A DNA stretch of 64,000 nucleotides from an uncultured Bacilli bacterium. Lineage in GTDB: Bacteria > Bacillota_I > Bacilli_A > RFN20 > CAG-826. Positions 16,465 through 26,125 of this stretch are shown here, piece by piece (the stretch's first letter is position 1; each line of letters starts with the position of its first letter). The notes below the pieces were generated by a model. The model made no database searches, was not told the DNA's origin, and worked only from the letters and a program-made list of their open reading frames with translations. The stretch lies in assembly GCA_934140155.1 (NCBI GenBank), contig CAKPBC010000007.1:36341-100340 (forward strand), given 5' to 3'. The translations under genes and the position numbers were made by a program.

Positions 16465-17932
16465 TATAGTCTTTTTCTTTTTGCTCATAGTTTTGATTAA
16501 ATATATATTTTACAGTTGGTATTATTAAAACAATACAAGCCATAATCCAAGCTCCTGGATCACCAATACATACGGCGGCAAAAGCAAGCATTGAACTACT
16601 AGAATTAATTGGACCATGATTAATAATAACTGGTAAGAAGGCACAAATTAGTATTCTTGCGATTAATTCGGCAAATCCAGCACCTAAGACATATTTAGAT
16701 TTACTGATACCTTGAATAGCGCTTCTTGCAACAATTAAGAAACCAACAAATACATTTAAGATAATATCAATATAAACAAACATATTACCAAATTTAATTG
16801 ATGCTTCAGATATTTTATCAGCACTCATAAATATGTATTGATAAGCACCATTTATCGTTAATAATAATCCAATTGTTAAACAGAACGCATACATGATTAA
16901 CATAATTATAACTGTTTGAATTGTTCCTTCTTTAACACGTTTATAATCTTTCTTTCCATAATTTTGAGCGTTAAATCCTAATATGGCAGAGCCTAATCCA
17001 TTATAAATGGACATTAAGAAGTTTATTAGTTTATTAGCGGCTCCAAAACCATTTTGAGCAGGAGTGCCTTCAACCATAACTCCAGTATCGGTTAAGTCAA
17101 ATTTAACAACCGATGATTGCATAACGATAATACCAATAGCTAATATTGAGAATTGTAAACCTAATGGAATACCTTCTTTTAAGTGTTTATTGATGTTTTC
17201 TAAATCAAATTTATAATCTTCTTTTTTAAATCTTAATTCTTTATATTTGATAAGAGTATAAATAAAGCAAGCGATGAAACTAACAAATTGCGCTAGTATG
17301 GTTGCAATAGCAGCACCGGCAGGTCCCATATTAAATACCGCTAAGAATAGCAAATCAAGTCCAACATTTAATAGAGTGGATATAAGCAAGAATATAAGAG
17401 GAGTCAAAGAATCGCCATAAGAACGTAAGATACCACATACAAAGTTATAACCCATTTGAGCAAAGATTCCAATAAATATAATTAAACAATAAATATAAGC
17501 AGCATCATAAACTTCTTTATTTGTTGGAGTAATGTTTATAATACTTAACATCCAAGGAAGTAAGCATATTGATAGAATTGTCAAAATAACTGAGATTATA
17601 ATTGTTAAATATATTTGTGTGACAAATGATTTTCTTACTTTAGAAATATCTTTTGAACCGACATGCTGAGCGGTAATAACACTAAATCCTGCGGTTGAGC
17701 CAAAGGCGAATTGTAAGAAAATGAATGTTAATGGGAATGTATCATTAATACCAGCAACCTCGTTAGCGCTCAATACTTGTCCACATATAATTGCGTCAGT
17801 AAGTACGTAAATTTGCTGTAATAAATAAGATAATATAATTGGAGCACCAAATAGTAAAATTACTTTCCAAGGTTTCCCTTTAGTAAGATCAACAGGTACG
17901 AATAATTTTTTTAAAAAAGATGTTTTGCTCAT
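16424..17932 (-). CDS. MATE family efflux transporter, copy 1
   Basis: A 502-residue membrane protein with about 12 hydrophobic segments and the MATE N-terminal pattern (LFGAPIILSYLLQQIYVLTDAIICGQ). It exports organic cations or drugs using an ion gradient. GGGGAGGCG precedes the start at 17932. Its tail overlaps the convergent XRE-membrane regulator by 41 bp. The region upstream (17933-18122) holds repeated GTAAG-x-AGTT elements and a palindrome, and separates it from a divergent lipoprotein operon. Confidence 0.9.
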   Translation of the reverse strand: MSKTSFLKKLFVPVDLTKGKPWKVILLFGAPIILSYLLQQIYVLTDAIICGQVLSANEVAGINDTFPLTFIFLQFAFGSTAGFSVITAQHVGSKDISKVRKSFVTQIYLTIIISVILTILSICLLPWMLSIINITPTNKEVYDAAYIYCLIIFIGIFAQMGYNFVCGILRSYGDSLTPLIFLLISTLLNVGLDLLFLAVFNMGPAGAAIATILAQFVSFIACFIYTLIKYKELRFKKEDYKFDLENINKHLKEGIPLGLQFSILAIGIIVMQSSVVKFDLTDTGVMVEGTPAQNGFGAANKLINFLMSIYNGLGSAILGFNAQNYGKKDYKRVKEGTIQTVIIMLIMYAFCLTIGLLLTINGAYQYIFMSADKISEASIKFGNMFVYIDIILNVFVGFLIVARSAIQGISKSKYVLGAGFAELIARILICAFLPVIINHGPINSSSSMLAFAAVCIGDPGAWIMACIVLIIPTVKYIFNQNYEQKEKDYINSPKILKKKFRI

Positions 17933-18054
17933 AGTTTCGCCTCCCCTATTCGCGAAACTATATTTTACTCGAAAAGAAATTAGTTACAAGTGAAGTTTTA
18001 ATGTAAGTAGTTACAATTAATATTTGTAAGCAGTTCCAAAAATAAAGCGTATAA

Positions 18055-18090
18055 TTATTACATATATGTAATAAAAAATTGTGATATAAT
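18055..18090 (+). promoter_or_regulatory. Palindrome and -10 box upstream of the lipoprotein operon
   Basis: TTATTACATATATGTAATAA (18055-18074) is a perfect 20-bp palindrome. TATAAT lies at 18085-18090, so the palindrome covers the -35 region and could be an operator. No good -35 is readable. Confidence 0.45.
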
Positions 18091-18122
18091 TATCAATGTG
18101 TATAAATTATGGAGGAGTGCAT

Positions 18123-20645
18123 ATGAAAAAGAAGAATATTTTGTTGTTAGCAATGGCTATAATGTCATTGAGTGTTGTTGGCTGTGATAATACTAATAGC
18201 AATAATAGTAATAATACTAGCAATGGTAGTATTAGTAATTCTACATCAACATCTAGTGGAACTTCGGTTATAGAAGATGATATTCATGTTATATCGTTAA
18301 ACATTACGAATAAGAATGTTGGAAAGTTAAATGTGGGTGGAACTTATCAATTAAATGTTTCGGTTTTACCAGTTAATGCAACAAATAAAATTGTAAATTA
18401 TTCTAGTTCTAATAATTCAATTGCCACAGTTAATTTTACTGGACTTATCCAAGCAAAAGGTGTTGGTACATGCATTATTACTGCTGAAAGTGATGATGGA
18501 AATATCAAAGATACAATAGAAATTGAAGTAGTTAATTCTGATATTAAAAACTTTGATGTTAAATTTGATGAAAGTGTTGAAACAATTGAATCTGGAAATA
18601 ATACTTTCTATAAACTTGTATTAGGAAAAGAATATCCTTTAACTGTTTCATTTGATTCAGAAAGTGATACAAAAAAAGAATTAGAAGTAGAATTTAGTTT
18701 AGATGGATTTTGTAGTTTTGATGCATCTAAAAATACATTGAAGCCACTTAAACATGCGGATTCACTTATTGTCACATTTAAATTGAAAAACACTAATTTG
18801 AAAAAAGAATATTACTTAAAGATAGTAAATGATGGCGAAAAAGATATAACTGAGATAATAAACAAATTAACTATTTCAAAGAATAAAGAAGATTTGAAAG
18901 ATATTAAAACATATCATAGAAGTTATGATTTTGACACTTTAGATGTCTATGAAAATCGTACGCATTATGTAGAAGATACTACCTATAATATATTTAAAGA
19001 ATCATCAAATCGTTATATGCTTGCTGATAGAAATTATAGCGCTGTAGTAACACTTAAAGGTAAAGAACCAAGTGCTCCATCAACTTTAAAAACAGAACTA
19101 TTTATGGGTATGAATGATGGAAATTATTATAAATTTGAAGTCAATGAAAACGGAAATCATATTGATACACCAAAGAAACTTGCAATAGTAGAAAGCATTA
19201 GTGATAGAAACACACAAATAACACGTGATGAGGCTATTAAGCAATCAACGAGATTAATTATGAATTCTCGTGTAGGATTATCAGATATGGCCTTAATGCA
19301 ATTTAGTGGATTATGCGAAAATTCAATTGGCTATGGTTCATTGCCACTATATTTTGGCGGAGAAGCACAATCTCATACTTCAATTGTTGAAAAAGATAAT
19401 GTTGTTATTGCGGATAGTTATTATGTTGAGAATAAACCATCAATATTATCTCCAAATGGTGAAGTATATTTTAACCATGGTGAATATACTTTCGATGGCG
19501 ATACTTTGGTTTCTATTGATGTAACTTCTTATGTATATGATAATACCTATTATGATTTTGACTCTAACAAATTAAGTGAAAATGCAAAATATATTGAAAT
19601 GTATAAAGTTAAGTTTTCACAAGAATTTGGCACTTTAAATACTCAAGAGACTAATAAACTTGATCCAAAGAATCTTTATTTTAATGACTTTACACCAATT
19701 TTAGTTGATAGTGATGGAAACAAAGTTACAAAAGCTGAAGTAGGTAAAACCTATAATATTAGCTTTGAGAATCCTTCACCAAGTATTGCTACAAACTTAA
19801 TTGATACATTAATAATTGATGATTCTAGTGATAAAGAAGTAGCTTCAATTACTAATAATGGTAAATCTATTACTATCAATAAGTCAGGTGTAAGCACTCT
19901 AACAGTCTTTTCTTCTAAAAATAATATTAGTAGAGAATTAGTTGTTAGCGTAGATATTACAATGCCTAATTCAATTTCTATTTTAGTAAATAATAATGAA
20001 ATGACTCAAACAGAAATGTCTGTTGGTGATAAACTTGATAATATTTCTTACAAAGTATTACCATCTAATGCACCTAGTGATGTTAATGTCGTACTTAATG
20101 GGGTTGGTACATTAAAGAAAAATAACAATAATACATATTCATTTACGAGCGATGTTGAAGGAGAAGCAACAATTGTTGTAACAAGTAAGCTAGATAGTAA
20201 TATAAAAGCATCTTTAAAAATAACCGTTAATAAAAAATCAACATCAAGTTCTTTAATTGATACATTACTTGCTAATACTTATGTTTGTTATGATAGCAGT
20301 GTTTATGGCGGAGCAGAAATACCATCTAATAGTATTGTGTTTAAATCTGCAACTAAAGTAGAATTTAAAATTGAATCTAATTATGCACTTACGACTTATA
20401 TTATAGAATGTGATGTTACAATTGATGAACAAAATAAAACAATTACATTTACATCTTTTAATGTCACAAATGACCCAGATGGAACTTATGAGAGTTTTGA
20501 TTTGCCTTTAATTAAACTTAATGTCCCATATAACATTTCTAATGATGGAAAATCATTTGCTATCAACTTATATATAATGGATGGAACAGATGAATTACCA
20601 TTTGTTGATGTTGGTGAATTAGCTAATTTTGAAATCAAGAAATAA
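18123..20645 (+). CDS. Large lipoprotein with bacterial Ig-like (Big2-type) domains
   Basis: An 840-residue lipoprotein. A signal peptide ends in the lipobox SVVGC, then comes an Asn/Ser/Thr-rich linker. Residues about 55-145 form a Big2-like domain (KLNVGGTYQLNVSVLPVNA followed by the SIATVNFTGLIQAKGVG pattern). Two further Ig-like regions lie near residues 545-615 and 620-705. The middle (about 240-520) is unassigned and may be the functional domain. It is anchored to the outer face of the membrane. AGGAG precedes ATG 18123. A second lipoprotein gene starts 15 bp after the stop. Confidence 0.85.
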   Translation: MKKKNILLLAMAIMSLSVVGCDNTNSNNSNNTSNGSISNSTSTSSGTSVIEDDIHVISLNITNKNVGKLNVGGTYQLNVSVLPVNATNKIVNYSSSNNSIATVNFTGLIQAKGVGTCIITAESDDGNIKDTIEIEVVNSDIKNFDVKFDESVETIESGNNTFYKLVLGKEYPLTVSFDSESDTKKELEVEFSLDGFCSFDASKNTLKPLKHADSLIVTFKLKNTNLKKEYYLKIVNDGEKDITEIINKLTISKNKEDLKDIKTYHRSYDFDTLDVYENRTHYVEDTTYNIFKESSNRYMLADRNYSAVVTLKGKEPSAPSTLKTELFMGMNDGNYYKFEVNENGNHIDTPKKLAIVESISDRNTQITRDEAIKQSTRLIMNSRVGLSDMALMQFSGLCENSIGYGSLPLYFGGEAQSHTSIVEKDNVVIADSYYVENKPSILSPNGEVYFNHGEYTFDGDTLVSIDVTSYVYDNTYYDFDSNKLSENAKYIEMYKVKFSQEFGTLNTQETNKLDPKNLYFNDFTPILVDSDGNKVTKAEVGKTYNISFENPSPSIATNLIDTLIIDDSSDKEVASITNNGKSITINKSGVSTLTVFSSKNNISRELVVSVDITMPNSISILVNNNEMTQTEMSVGDKLDNISYKVLPSNAPSDVNVVLNGVGTLKKNNNNTYSFTSDVEGEATIVVTSKLDSNIKASLKITVNKKSTSSSLIDTLLANTYVCYDSSVYGGAEIPSNSIVFKSATKVEFKIESNYALTTYIIECDVTIDEQNKTITFTSFNVTNDPDGTYESFDLPLIKLNVPYNISNDGKSFAINLYIMDGTDELPFVDVGELANFEIKK

Positions 20646-20660
20646 GAGGAGTGATTTTAA

Positions 20661-22358
20661 ATGAAAAATAAAAGAATATCAATTATTTTGCCATTAATTT
20701 TATTATTAACTCTTAGCGGTTGTGATTCTGAAAGTAGTAATTCAGGAAATTCAGTCTCAAATGAGCCATCAAGTGAAAAATTAATTAGGCTATTAAATAA
20801 TGTGAATTTAGACAATATCGTTTCTTACGATTTTGTTGATCGTTCATATTCTTATAATTCTTATAATGGTTCTAAATATATTGTCACTGGTGATTCCTCA
20901 GTGGGTAAGATTAACTATGAGGCAACTCATAAGTTTAAGTTATTTAATAATGATTTTATTTCTGATCAAATAACTGTTAATTATCTAGGCGCTGTTGAAA
21001 ACAAAATAATTACAAATACTGTGTCTGCAAATGGGCAAGTATTCGTTAAGGATAATGTTATTTATGACTACTTTATTTGTCCTTCTATGACTACTCAATC
21101 ATATGTAAATTGTTATGAAGTTGATGTTTATCGAACTTTTAATCAATATTTTAACTATTTATCTATTCTTAGTGATGTAATAACTGCATTTACAGATCCA
21201 AATGCTTATTTTCCTAGCAATTCTGGTTATCAAACACCAATCTTAAATATTTCTACAAAAGATAATGTTGAAACTTATTCTTTACAAGGTCGTTATCCAG
21301 GTGATGATAGTTACAAACCATTTATTATTGATTTTAATATTGAATATGATACAAAAGCCAATGAATTTAAAAAAATCACCTATCAAGAAAGAAGTATGAT
21401 GAGTACTTTAGATGCTGATTATGAAATTTCTACTTCATCACTTGCGCAATATACTATTACTAACATTAAATTTGGTAACAAAACCAATTATAGTGGTACT
21501 GTATATACATTTGATAATATTGCTGATAAAGAAAAAATCCACAATGCTCCTGAGCAAGTGGTTGATGTTAGTAAAGTTAATGACGGAGAATTAAATGACA
21601 AAATGGTGCAAAATATTATCCGTAATATTTATGCCTATTCTAATGATGTTCGCCAAACTAATTATTCAATGTTATATCATGGCGCATTTGATTTTGCTAA
21701 TACTGATCGTACAGAATTTGGCAATGCTTTATTTGAAGGAAAGATGATTGCTTATAGTAATGGTATTCTTGATAATAATGGTACAATCCAATTAGTGGAT
21801 TCTGGTGACTCTCCAAAAGGTGAAAAGTCTCCATTTAGAATTTTTACAAAAGCTGAAGACAAGGGAATATTTAAAGGCGGAAAATTCTCTAAATATATTA
21901 CTTCATCATTTGGATTTGTCTTAAAAAGCAATGTAAATAGTGCAAGAGAATACTTAGATGCAAATCCACTTTATTGGCCAGAATTAAGCCAATATGTCGA
22001 AATGCTTCAAACATTGAATTTGGGCAAGAACTATACTTCATCTAGTTCATCATTTGAGATTTCTATGTCTGGAACTAAATCTGGAAATACTCTTGAATTA
22101 AAGGCACAAATTCATTTTGCTTCAAACAATAAATTTAATATTGAGAATTTCTACTCATTTACATTTACTATCGAAAATGATAAATTAATGTATTGTAAAT
22201 TTGTTACAACAGGACATACATCAGATAAAGAAAAATATGATGATGTTTATGAAGCTAGATTTGTTCATGCTCCTAGAGTTGCCTTTAGTGGCGAAGAAAT
22301 GGACATTCTTAATGAGATTGATACTCAAGTTGATATTACTGAATTTGAAATATTATAA
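20661..22358 (+). CDS. Lipoprotein of unknown function
   Basis: A 565-residue protein with a signal peptide ending in the lipobox LSGC near residue 20, followed by a Ser/Asn-rich linker. The rest is rich in Tyr, Asn and Ser with no motif I recognise. It is co-transcribed with the preceding Ig-like lipoprotein (15-bp gap, AGAGGAG ribosome site), and the two may form one surface complex. Only a weak terminator follows. Confidence 0.8.
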   Translation: MKNKRISIILPLILLLTLSGCDSESSNSGNSVSNEPSSEKLIRLLNNVNLDNIVSYDFVDRSYSYNSYNGSKYIVTGDSSVGKINYEATHKFKLFNNDFISDQITVNYLGAVENKIITNTVSANGQVFVKDNVIYDYFICPSMTTQSYVNCYEVDVYRTFNQYFNYLSILSDVITAFTDPNAYFPSNSGYQTPILNISTKDNVETYSLQGRYPGDDSYKPFIIDFNIEYDTKANEFKKITYQERSMMSTLDADYEISTSSLAQYTITNIKFGNKTNYSGTVYTFDNIADKEKIHNAPEQVVDVSKVNDGELNDKMVQNIIRNIYAYSNDVRQTNYSMLYHGAFDFANTDRTEFGNALFEGKMIAYSNGILDNNGTIQLVDSGDSPKGEKSPFRIFTKAEDKGIFKGGKFSKYITSSFGFVLKSNVNSAREYLDANPLYWPELSQYVEMLQTLNLGKNYTSSSSSFEISMSGTKSGNTLELKAQIHFASNNKFNIENFYSFTFTIENDKLMYCKFVTTGHTSDKEKYDDVYEARFVHAPRVAFSGEEMDILNEIDTQVDITEFEIL

Positions 22359-22376
22359 GAGCATAGTTTAAAGCTG

Positions 22377-22402
22377 AGTTATTTACAAAGATAACTATTT
22401 TG
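22377..22402 (+). terminator. Weak terminator after the lipoprotein operon
   Basis: AGTTAT (22377-22382) pairs with ATAACT (22391-22396), followed by ATTTTG. The stem is short and the T tract poor. Confidence 0.3.
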
Positions 22403-22466
22403 TATTGAAATAAACAAGTGTGTTTATCCTGTGTCAATTTTGATAAAAAAATAATTATCTAATCAA

Positions 22467-22494
22467 TTGAAAAATAAAAGAAAAATGTTACAAT
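22467..22494 (+). promoter_or_regulatory. Promoter for pckA
   Basis: TTGAAA (22467-22472), a 16-bp spacer and TACAAT (22489-22494). Confidence 0.7.
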
Positions 22495-22502
22495 ATACGC
22501 GG

Positions 22503-22524
22503 AATAAGTTTGAACTAACTTATT
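22503..22524 (+). promoter_or_regulatory. 5' hairpin or operator in the pckA leader
   Basis: AATAAGTT (22503-22510) and AACTTATT (22517-22524) form a perfect 8-bp stem with a 6-nt loop, starting right at the predicted transcription start and ending 5 nt before AGGAGG. It could stabilise the mRNA or bind a repressor. Confidence 0.5.
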
Positions 22525-22540
22525 ACTAGGAGGAAATTTT

Positions 22541-24151
22541 ATGAAAAATATTGATTTAGCTCAATATGGCATTCATGATGTAAAAGAAATCGTTTATAAT
22601 CCATCATACGAAATGCTATTTGAAGAAGAAACAAGAAGTGACCTTGAAGGTTACGAAAAAGGACAAGTAAGTGAACTTGGTGCCGTTAATGTAATGACTG
22701 GTATTTATACTGGCCGTTCTCCAAAAGACAAATATATCGTTGTTGATGACAATTCTAAAGACACTGTTTGGTGGACAAGCGAAGGTTATAAAAATGATAA
22801 CCATCCAGCAAGCCAAGAAGCTTGGAAAGCAGTTAAAGATATTGCTTTAAAAGAATTATCTAATAAGAGATTATTCGTTGTTGATGCTTTCTGTGGCGCT
22901 AACAAAGATACACGTATGGCTGTGCGTTTCATTGTTGAAGTTGCATGGCAAGCACACTTCATTAAAAATATGTTTATTAAACCAACTGAAGAAGAACTTG
23001 CTAACTTCAAACCTGACTTTGTTGTTTACAATGCTTCAAAAGCAAAAGTTGAAAACTACAAAGAATTAGGCTTAAATTCTGAAACATGTGTTATGTTCAA
23101 TATTACAAGCCGTGAACAAGTAATTATTAATACTTGGTATGGTGGCGAAATGAAAAAAGGTATGTTCTCAATGATGAACTATTACTTACCACTTAAAGGT
23201 ATTGCTTCAATGCACTGTTCCGCTAATACAGATATGGAAGGTAAAAATACCGCTATATTCTTTGGCTTATCAGGAACTGGTAAGACTACATTATCTACAG
23301 ATCCAAAACGTTTATTAATCGGTGATGATGAACATGGTTGGGATGATAATGGTGTATTCAACTTCGAAGGTGGATGCTACGCAAAAGTAATTAACCTTGA
23401 TAAAGATTCTGAACCTGATATTTATAATGCTATTAAACGTAATGCTTTACTTGAAAACGTTACATTAGACAAAGATGGTAAGATTGACTTTGCTGATAAG
23501 AGCGTTACCGAAAATACTCGTGTTTCTTATCCAATCAACCACATTAAGAATATCGTAAGACCTATTTCATCTGCTCCAGCTGCTAAAAATGTTATCTTCT
23601 TATCTGCTGATGCATTTGGTGTCTTACCTCCAGTATCTGTTTTAACTCCAGAACAAACACAATATTATTTCTTATCAGGATTTACTGCTAAATTAGCAGG
23701 AACTGAAAGAGGTATTACTGAACCTACTCCAACATTCTCTGCATGCTTTGGACAAGCATTCCTTGAATTACATCCAACTAAATATGCTGAAGAATTAGTA
23801 AAGAAAATGCAAAAGAGTGGCGCTAAAGCATACTTAGTAAATACTGGTTGGAATGGTACTGGAAAACGTATTTCTATTAAAGACACACGTGGTATCATTG
23901 ACGCTATCTTAAATGGTGATATCTTAAATGCTCCAACAAAGAAAATCCCATACTTTGATTTTGAAGTACCAACTTCTTTACCAGGAGTTGATCCAAAAAT
24001 CTTAGATCCTCGTGATACATACGCTAATCCTAGTGATTGGGACAACAAAGCTAAAGATTTAGCAAGCAGATTCATTAAGAACTTCGTTAAATATGAAACA
24101 AATCCTGCTGGTAAAGCTTTAGTAAAAGCTGGACCAAAAGTTAGTGAATAA
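22541..24151 (+). CDS. pckA: Phosphoenolpyruvate carboxykinase (ATP)
   Basis: A 536-residue enzyme linking oxaloacetate and PEP with ATP. Family features include the substrate segment TGRSPKDKYIV, the kinase-1a P-loop GLSGTGKTTLSTD (near residue 243), the metal site IGDDEHGWD and RISIKDTRGIIDAI. The length matches ATP-type enzymes. AGGAGG precedes ATG 22541. In gut anaerobes the enzyme often runs towards oxaloacetate to conserve ATP; whether that holds here cannot be told. Confidence 0.96.
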   Translation: MKNIDLAQYGIHDVKEIVYNPSYEMLFEEETRSDLEGYEKGQVSELGAVNVMTGIYTGRSPKDKYIVVDDNSKDTVWWTSEGYKNDNHPASQEAWKAVKDIALKELSNKRLFVVDAFCGANKDTRMAVRFIVEVAWQAHFIKNMFIKPTEEELANFKPDFVVYNASKAKVENYKELGLNSETCVMFNITSREQVIINTWYGGEMKKGMFSMMNYYLPLKGIASMHCSANTDMEGKNTAIFFGLSGTGKTTLSTDPKRLLIGDDEHGWDDNGVFNFEGGCYAKVINLDKDSEPDIYNAIKRNALLENVTLDKDGKIDFADKSVTENTRVSYPINHIKNIVRPISSAPAAKNVIFLSADAFGVLPPVSVLTPEQTQYYFLSGFTAKLAGTERGITEPTPTFSACFGQAFLELHPTKYAEELVKKMQKSGAKAYLVNTGWNGTGKRISIKDTRGIIDAILNGDILNAPTKKIPYFDFEVPTSLPGVDPKILDPRDTYANPSDWDNKAKDLASRFIKNFVKYETNPAGKALVKAGPKVSE

Positions 24152-24181
24152 TTAGTAACTAATATAATCTAAAATAGTAAT

Positions 24182-24239
24182 AAAAAGTTGAGTTAAGTTT
24201 GATTACTTGTAGTAATTCAAATAAAACCCAACTTTTTTT
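24182..24239 (+). terminator. Terminator after pckA
   Basis: AAAAAGTTG (24182-24190) pairs with CAACTTTTT (24229-24237) around a loop that is itself partly paired, ending in seven T. Confidence 0.7.
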
Positions 24240-24319
24240 GATGGCAGTTGCTACCAAATTAATCAAATTTATAATATAATAATATTATGCTTAGTTATTT
24301 TAGTTATGAAGGTGAGAAT

Positions 24320-25990
24320 ATGAAATTTAAAGTTTTAGATTTGTTTTGTGATATTGGTGGATTTTCTTTAGGCTTATCAAAAGTTGATGGATTTAGTGTA
24401 AATGTTGCTTTTGATAATGATGAAGAAGTTAAAGAAACATTTAATAAAAATTTTCCTAATACATTTTTTATGTGCGGAAATATATTAGAAGAAGATATAC
24501 AAAAACAAATTATTGATAAATCCAAACAAACTAAAGTAAATGTCGTAGTTATAGAAAACTCACTTTTTTACACTGAAGATAATAAAAATGAACTAATACA
24601 TGCATGTATTGATATTGTTCATGAATTAAAACCAAGCATAATTATCACTCATAATGATATTGAAAAATTAGATTTTAAAGAAAATGAAGATTTATTTATA
24701 GCAAAAATGATAGAAAATGGTTATAAAGTTAATATTAATAGGATTAATGCCAAACATTATGGAGTAGCGCAAGATCGTTATTTTAACATATTTGTTTTTG
24801 CTAAAAAGAAGACACTTTCATTTCCTAAAGAAAAAGAACAAGTAACTGTTAAAACCGCCATATCAGATTTAGCGTATTTAGAAAATGGTGAAGGCCAAAA
24901 GATTTCTTCTTATATTAATGAACCGCAAAATGAATATCAAAAGAATTTGCGTGGAGAATACTTGGAATTTCATGAATCAAATAAATGCTCTAAGAAGAAA
25001 TTAGAAGAAATAAAATCTATGCCAATTAAGAAAGATAATTTAAAAGATAAAAACTATCGATTAAATTATGATGATGTTGCACCTTCTTTAAATTCACGTT
25101 TGTTTTTGACTAATAAAATTGTTCATCCAATTTTAAATAGAACTTTAACACTTCGAGAAGTAGCAAGACTTCAAAGTTTTAATGATGATTTCTATTTTTG
25201 TGGTAATAAGTCTTTGATTATAAAACAAATTTGTGAAGCTTTCCCCCCTTTATTAGCTAGAGAAATTGCTATTCAAATTGCTAATGAATTTGATGTAGAA
25301 CTTGTTGATGGTTTAAATTATGAATTATATCTAGGTAATGCTTATACTTTAATTGATAAATTAGTGGAAGATAATATCAAAGTAAACCATATTATTACTG
25401 ATCCACCATATAGTTTACCTTATGATGAAGAAAACTTTAATATGAAAAAAGCAATTAAAAATGGTGAAGCTTTTGATGTTCTTTCTTGGATTCCAAAATA
25501 TGAAAAAATACTTGATGATAATGGCTCAATGATTGTATTTTGTTCGTATCGCGATATTAGTTATATTATTAAAACCATGGAAGAAAATAATTTAGAAGTT
25601 AAAGATATAATTGTTTGGAAAAAAACTAACCCAATTCCAAGAAATGTTAATCGTAGATATGTTCAAGATATGAAATTTGCTATTTGGAGTGTTAAAAAAG
25701 GCGCCAAATGGGTATTTAATAGAAATCCGAAAAAGTCATATATGCGTAGTTTATTTGAAACAAGCGTTGTATCAGGTAAAGAAAAATATGATGCATCTCA
25801 AAAAAGTTTACGTTTAATGGATGAAATAGTAAAAATACACACTAAAGAAAATGATTTGATTATTGATCCATTTATGGGAACTGGAACAACAGGATTAGCG
25901 TGCTTAGACTTAAATCGTAAATTTATTGGTATTGAAATAGATAAGAAATGTTTTACTGTTGCGGTAAATAGACTTAATCGAATTATATAA
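24320..25990 (+). CDS. Fused DNA methyltransferase: degenerate C5-cytosine domain plus beta-class adenine (N4/N6) domain
   Basis: A 556-residue protein. Residues 1-325 follow the C5-MTase plan: motif I DLFCDIGGFS (7-16), motif VIII YGVAQDRYFNIFVF (147-160), motif IX RTLTLREVARLQSF (274-287) and a motif X-like ICEAFPP (304-310). Where catalytic PCQ (motif IV) and ENV (motif VI) belong, near residues 75-90 and 108-114, the protein reads VVVIENSLFYTEDN and IITHNDI, so the catalytic cysteine loop is gone. Residues 330-556 form an intact beta-class adenine/N4 MTase with DPPY (361-364) before DPFMGTGTTG (516-525). ATG 24320 follows GGTGAG. No restriction gene is adjacent, so it may be an orphan or epigenetic enzyme. 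Confidence 0.88.
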   Translation: MKFKVLDLFCDIGGFSLGLSKVDGFSVNVAFDNDEEVKETFNKNFPNTFFMCGNILEEDIQKQIIDKSKQTKVNVVVIENSLFYTEDNKNELIHACIDIVHELKPSIIITHNDIEKLDFKENEDLFIAKMIENGYKVNINRINAKHYGVAQDRYFNIFVFAKKKTLSFPKEKEQVTVKTAISDLAYLENGEGQKISSYINEPQNEYQKNLRGEYLEFHESNKCSKKKLEEIKSMPIKKDNLKDKNYRLNYDDVAPSLNSRLFLTNKIVHPILNRTLTLREVARLQSFNDDFYFCGNKSLIIKQICEAFPPLLAREIAIQIANEFDVELVDGLNYELYLGNAYTLIDKLVEDNIKVNHIITDPPYSLPYDEENFNMKKAIKNGEAFDVLSWIPKYEKILDDNGSMIVFCSYRDISYIIKTMEENNLEVKDIIVWKKTNPIPRNVNRRYVQDMKFAIWSVKKGAKWVFNRNPKKSYMRSLFETSVVSGKEKYDASQKSLRLMDEIVKIHTKENDLIIDPFMGTGTTGLACLDLNRKFIGIEIDKKCFTVAVNRLNRII

Positions 25991-26001
25991 AATTTATTTA
26001 T

Positions 26002-26032
26002 AAGCTTAGGATATAAAATTCTAAGCTTTTTT
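26002..26032 (+). terminator. Terminator after the methyltransferase
   Basis: AAGCTTAG (26002-26009) pairs perfectly with CTAAGCTT (26021-26028), followed by T. Confidence 0.85.
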
Positions 26033-26038
26033 ATTAAA

Positions 26039-26110
26039 TCTTTACTTATTTTGGATTTTTATGCAATAAATCTTTACTTTTTTATAAAAATAACACATAA
26101 TAAGTAAAGA
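26039..26110 (+). promoter_or_regulatory. Three TCTTTACTT operator-like repeats over the fic promoter
   Basis: TCTTTACTT occurs at 26039-26047 and 26071-26079, and inverted (AAGTAAAGA) at 26102-26110: about 32 bp, or three helical turns, apart. The middle copy contains the possible -35 TTTACT (26073-26078), 17 bp from CATAAT (26096-26101). This fits autoregulation by the HTH domain of the Fic protein. Confidence 0.6.
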
Positions 26111-26125
26111 AAGAGGTGCATTAAT

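Noticed and set aside
23665..24075. 136-codon minus-strand frame opposite pckA
   Set aside because: It is a shadow of the highly conserved pckA coding sequence; no ribosome site or promoter.
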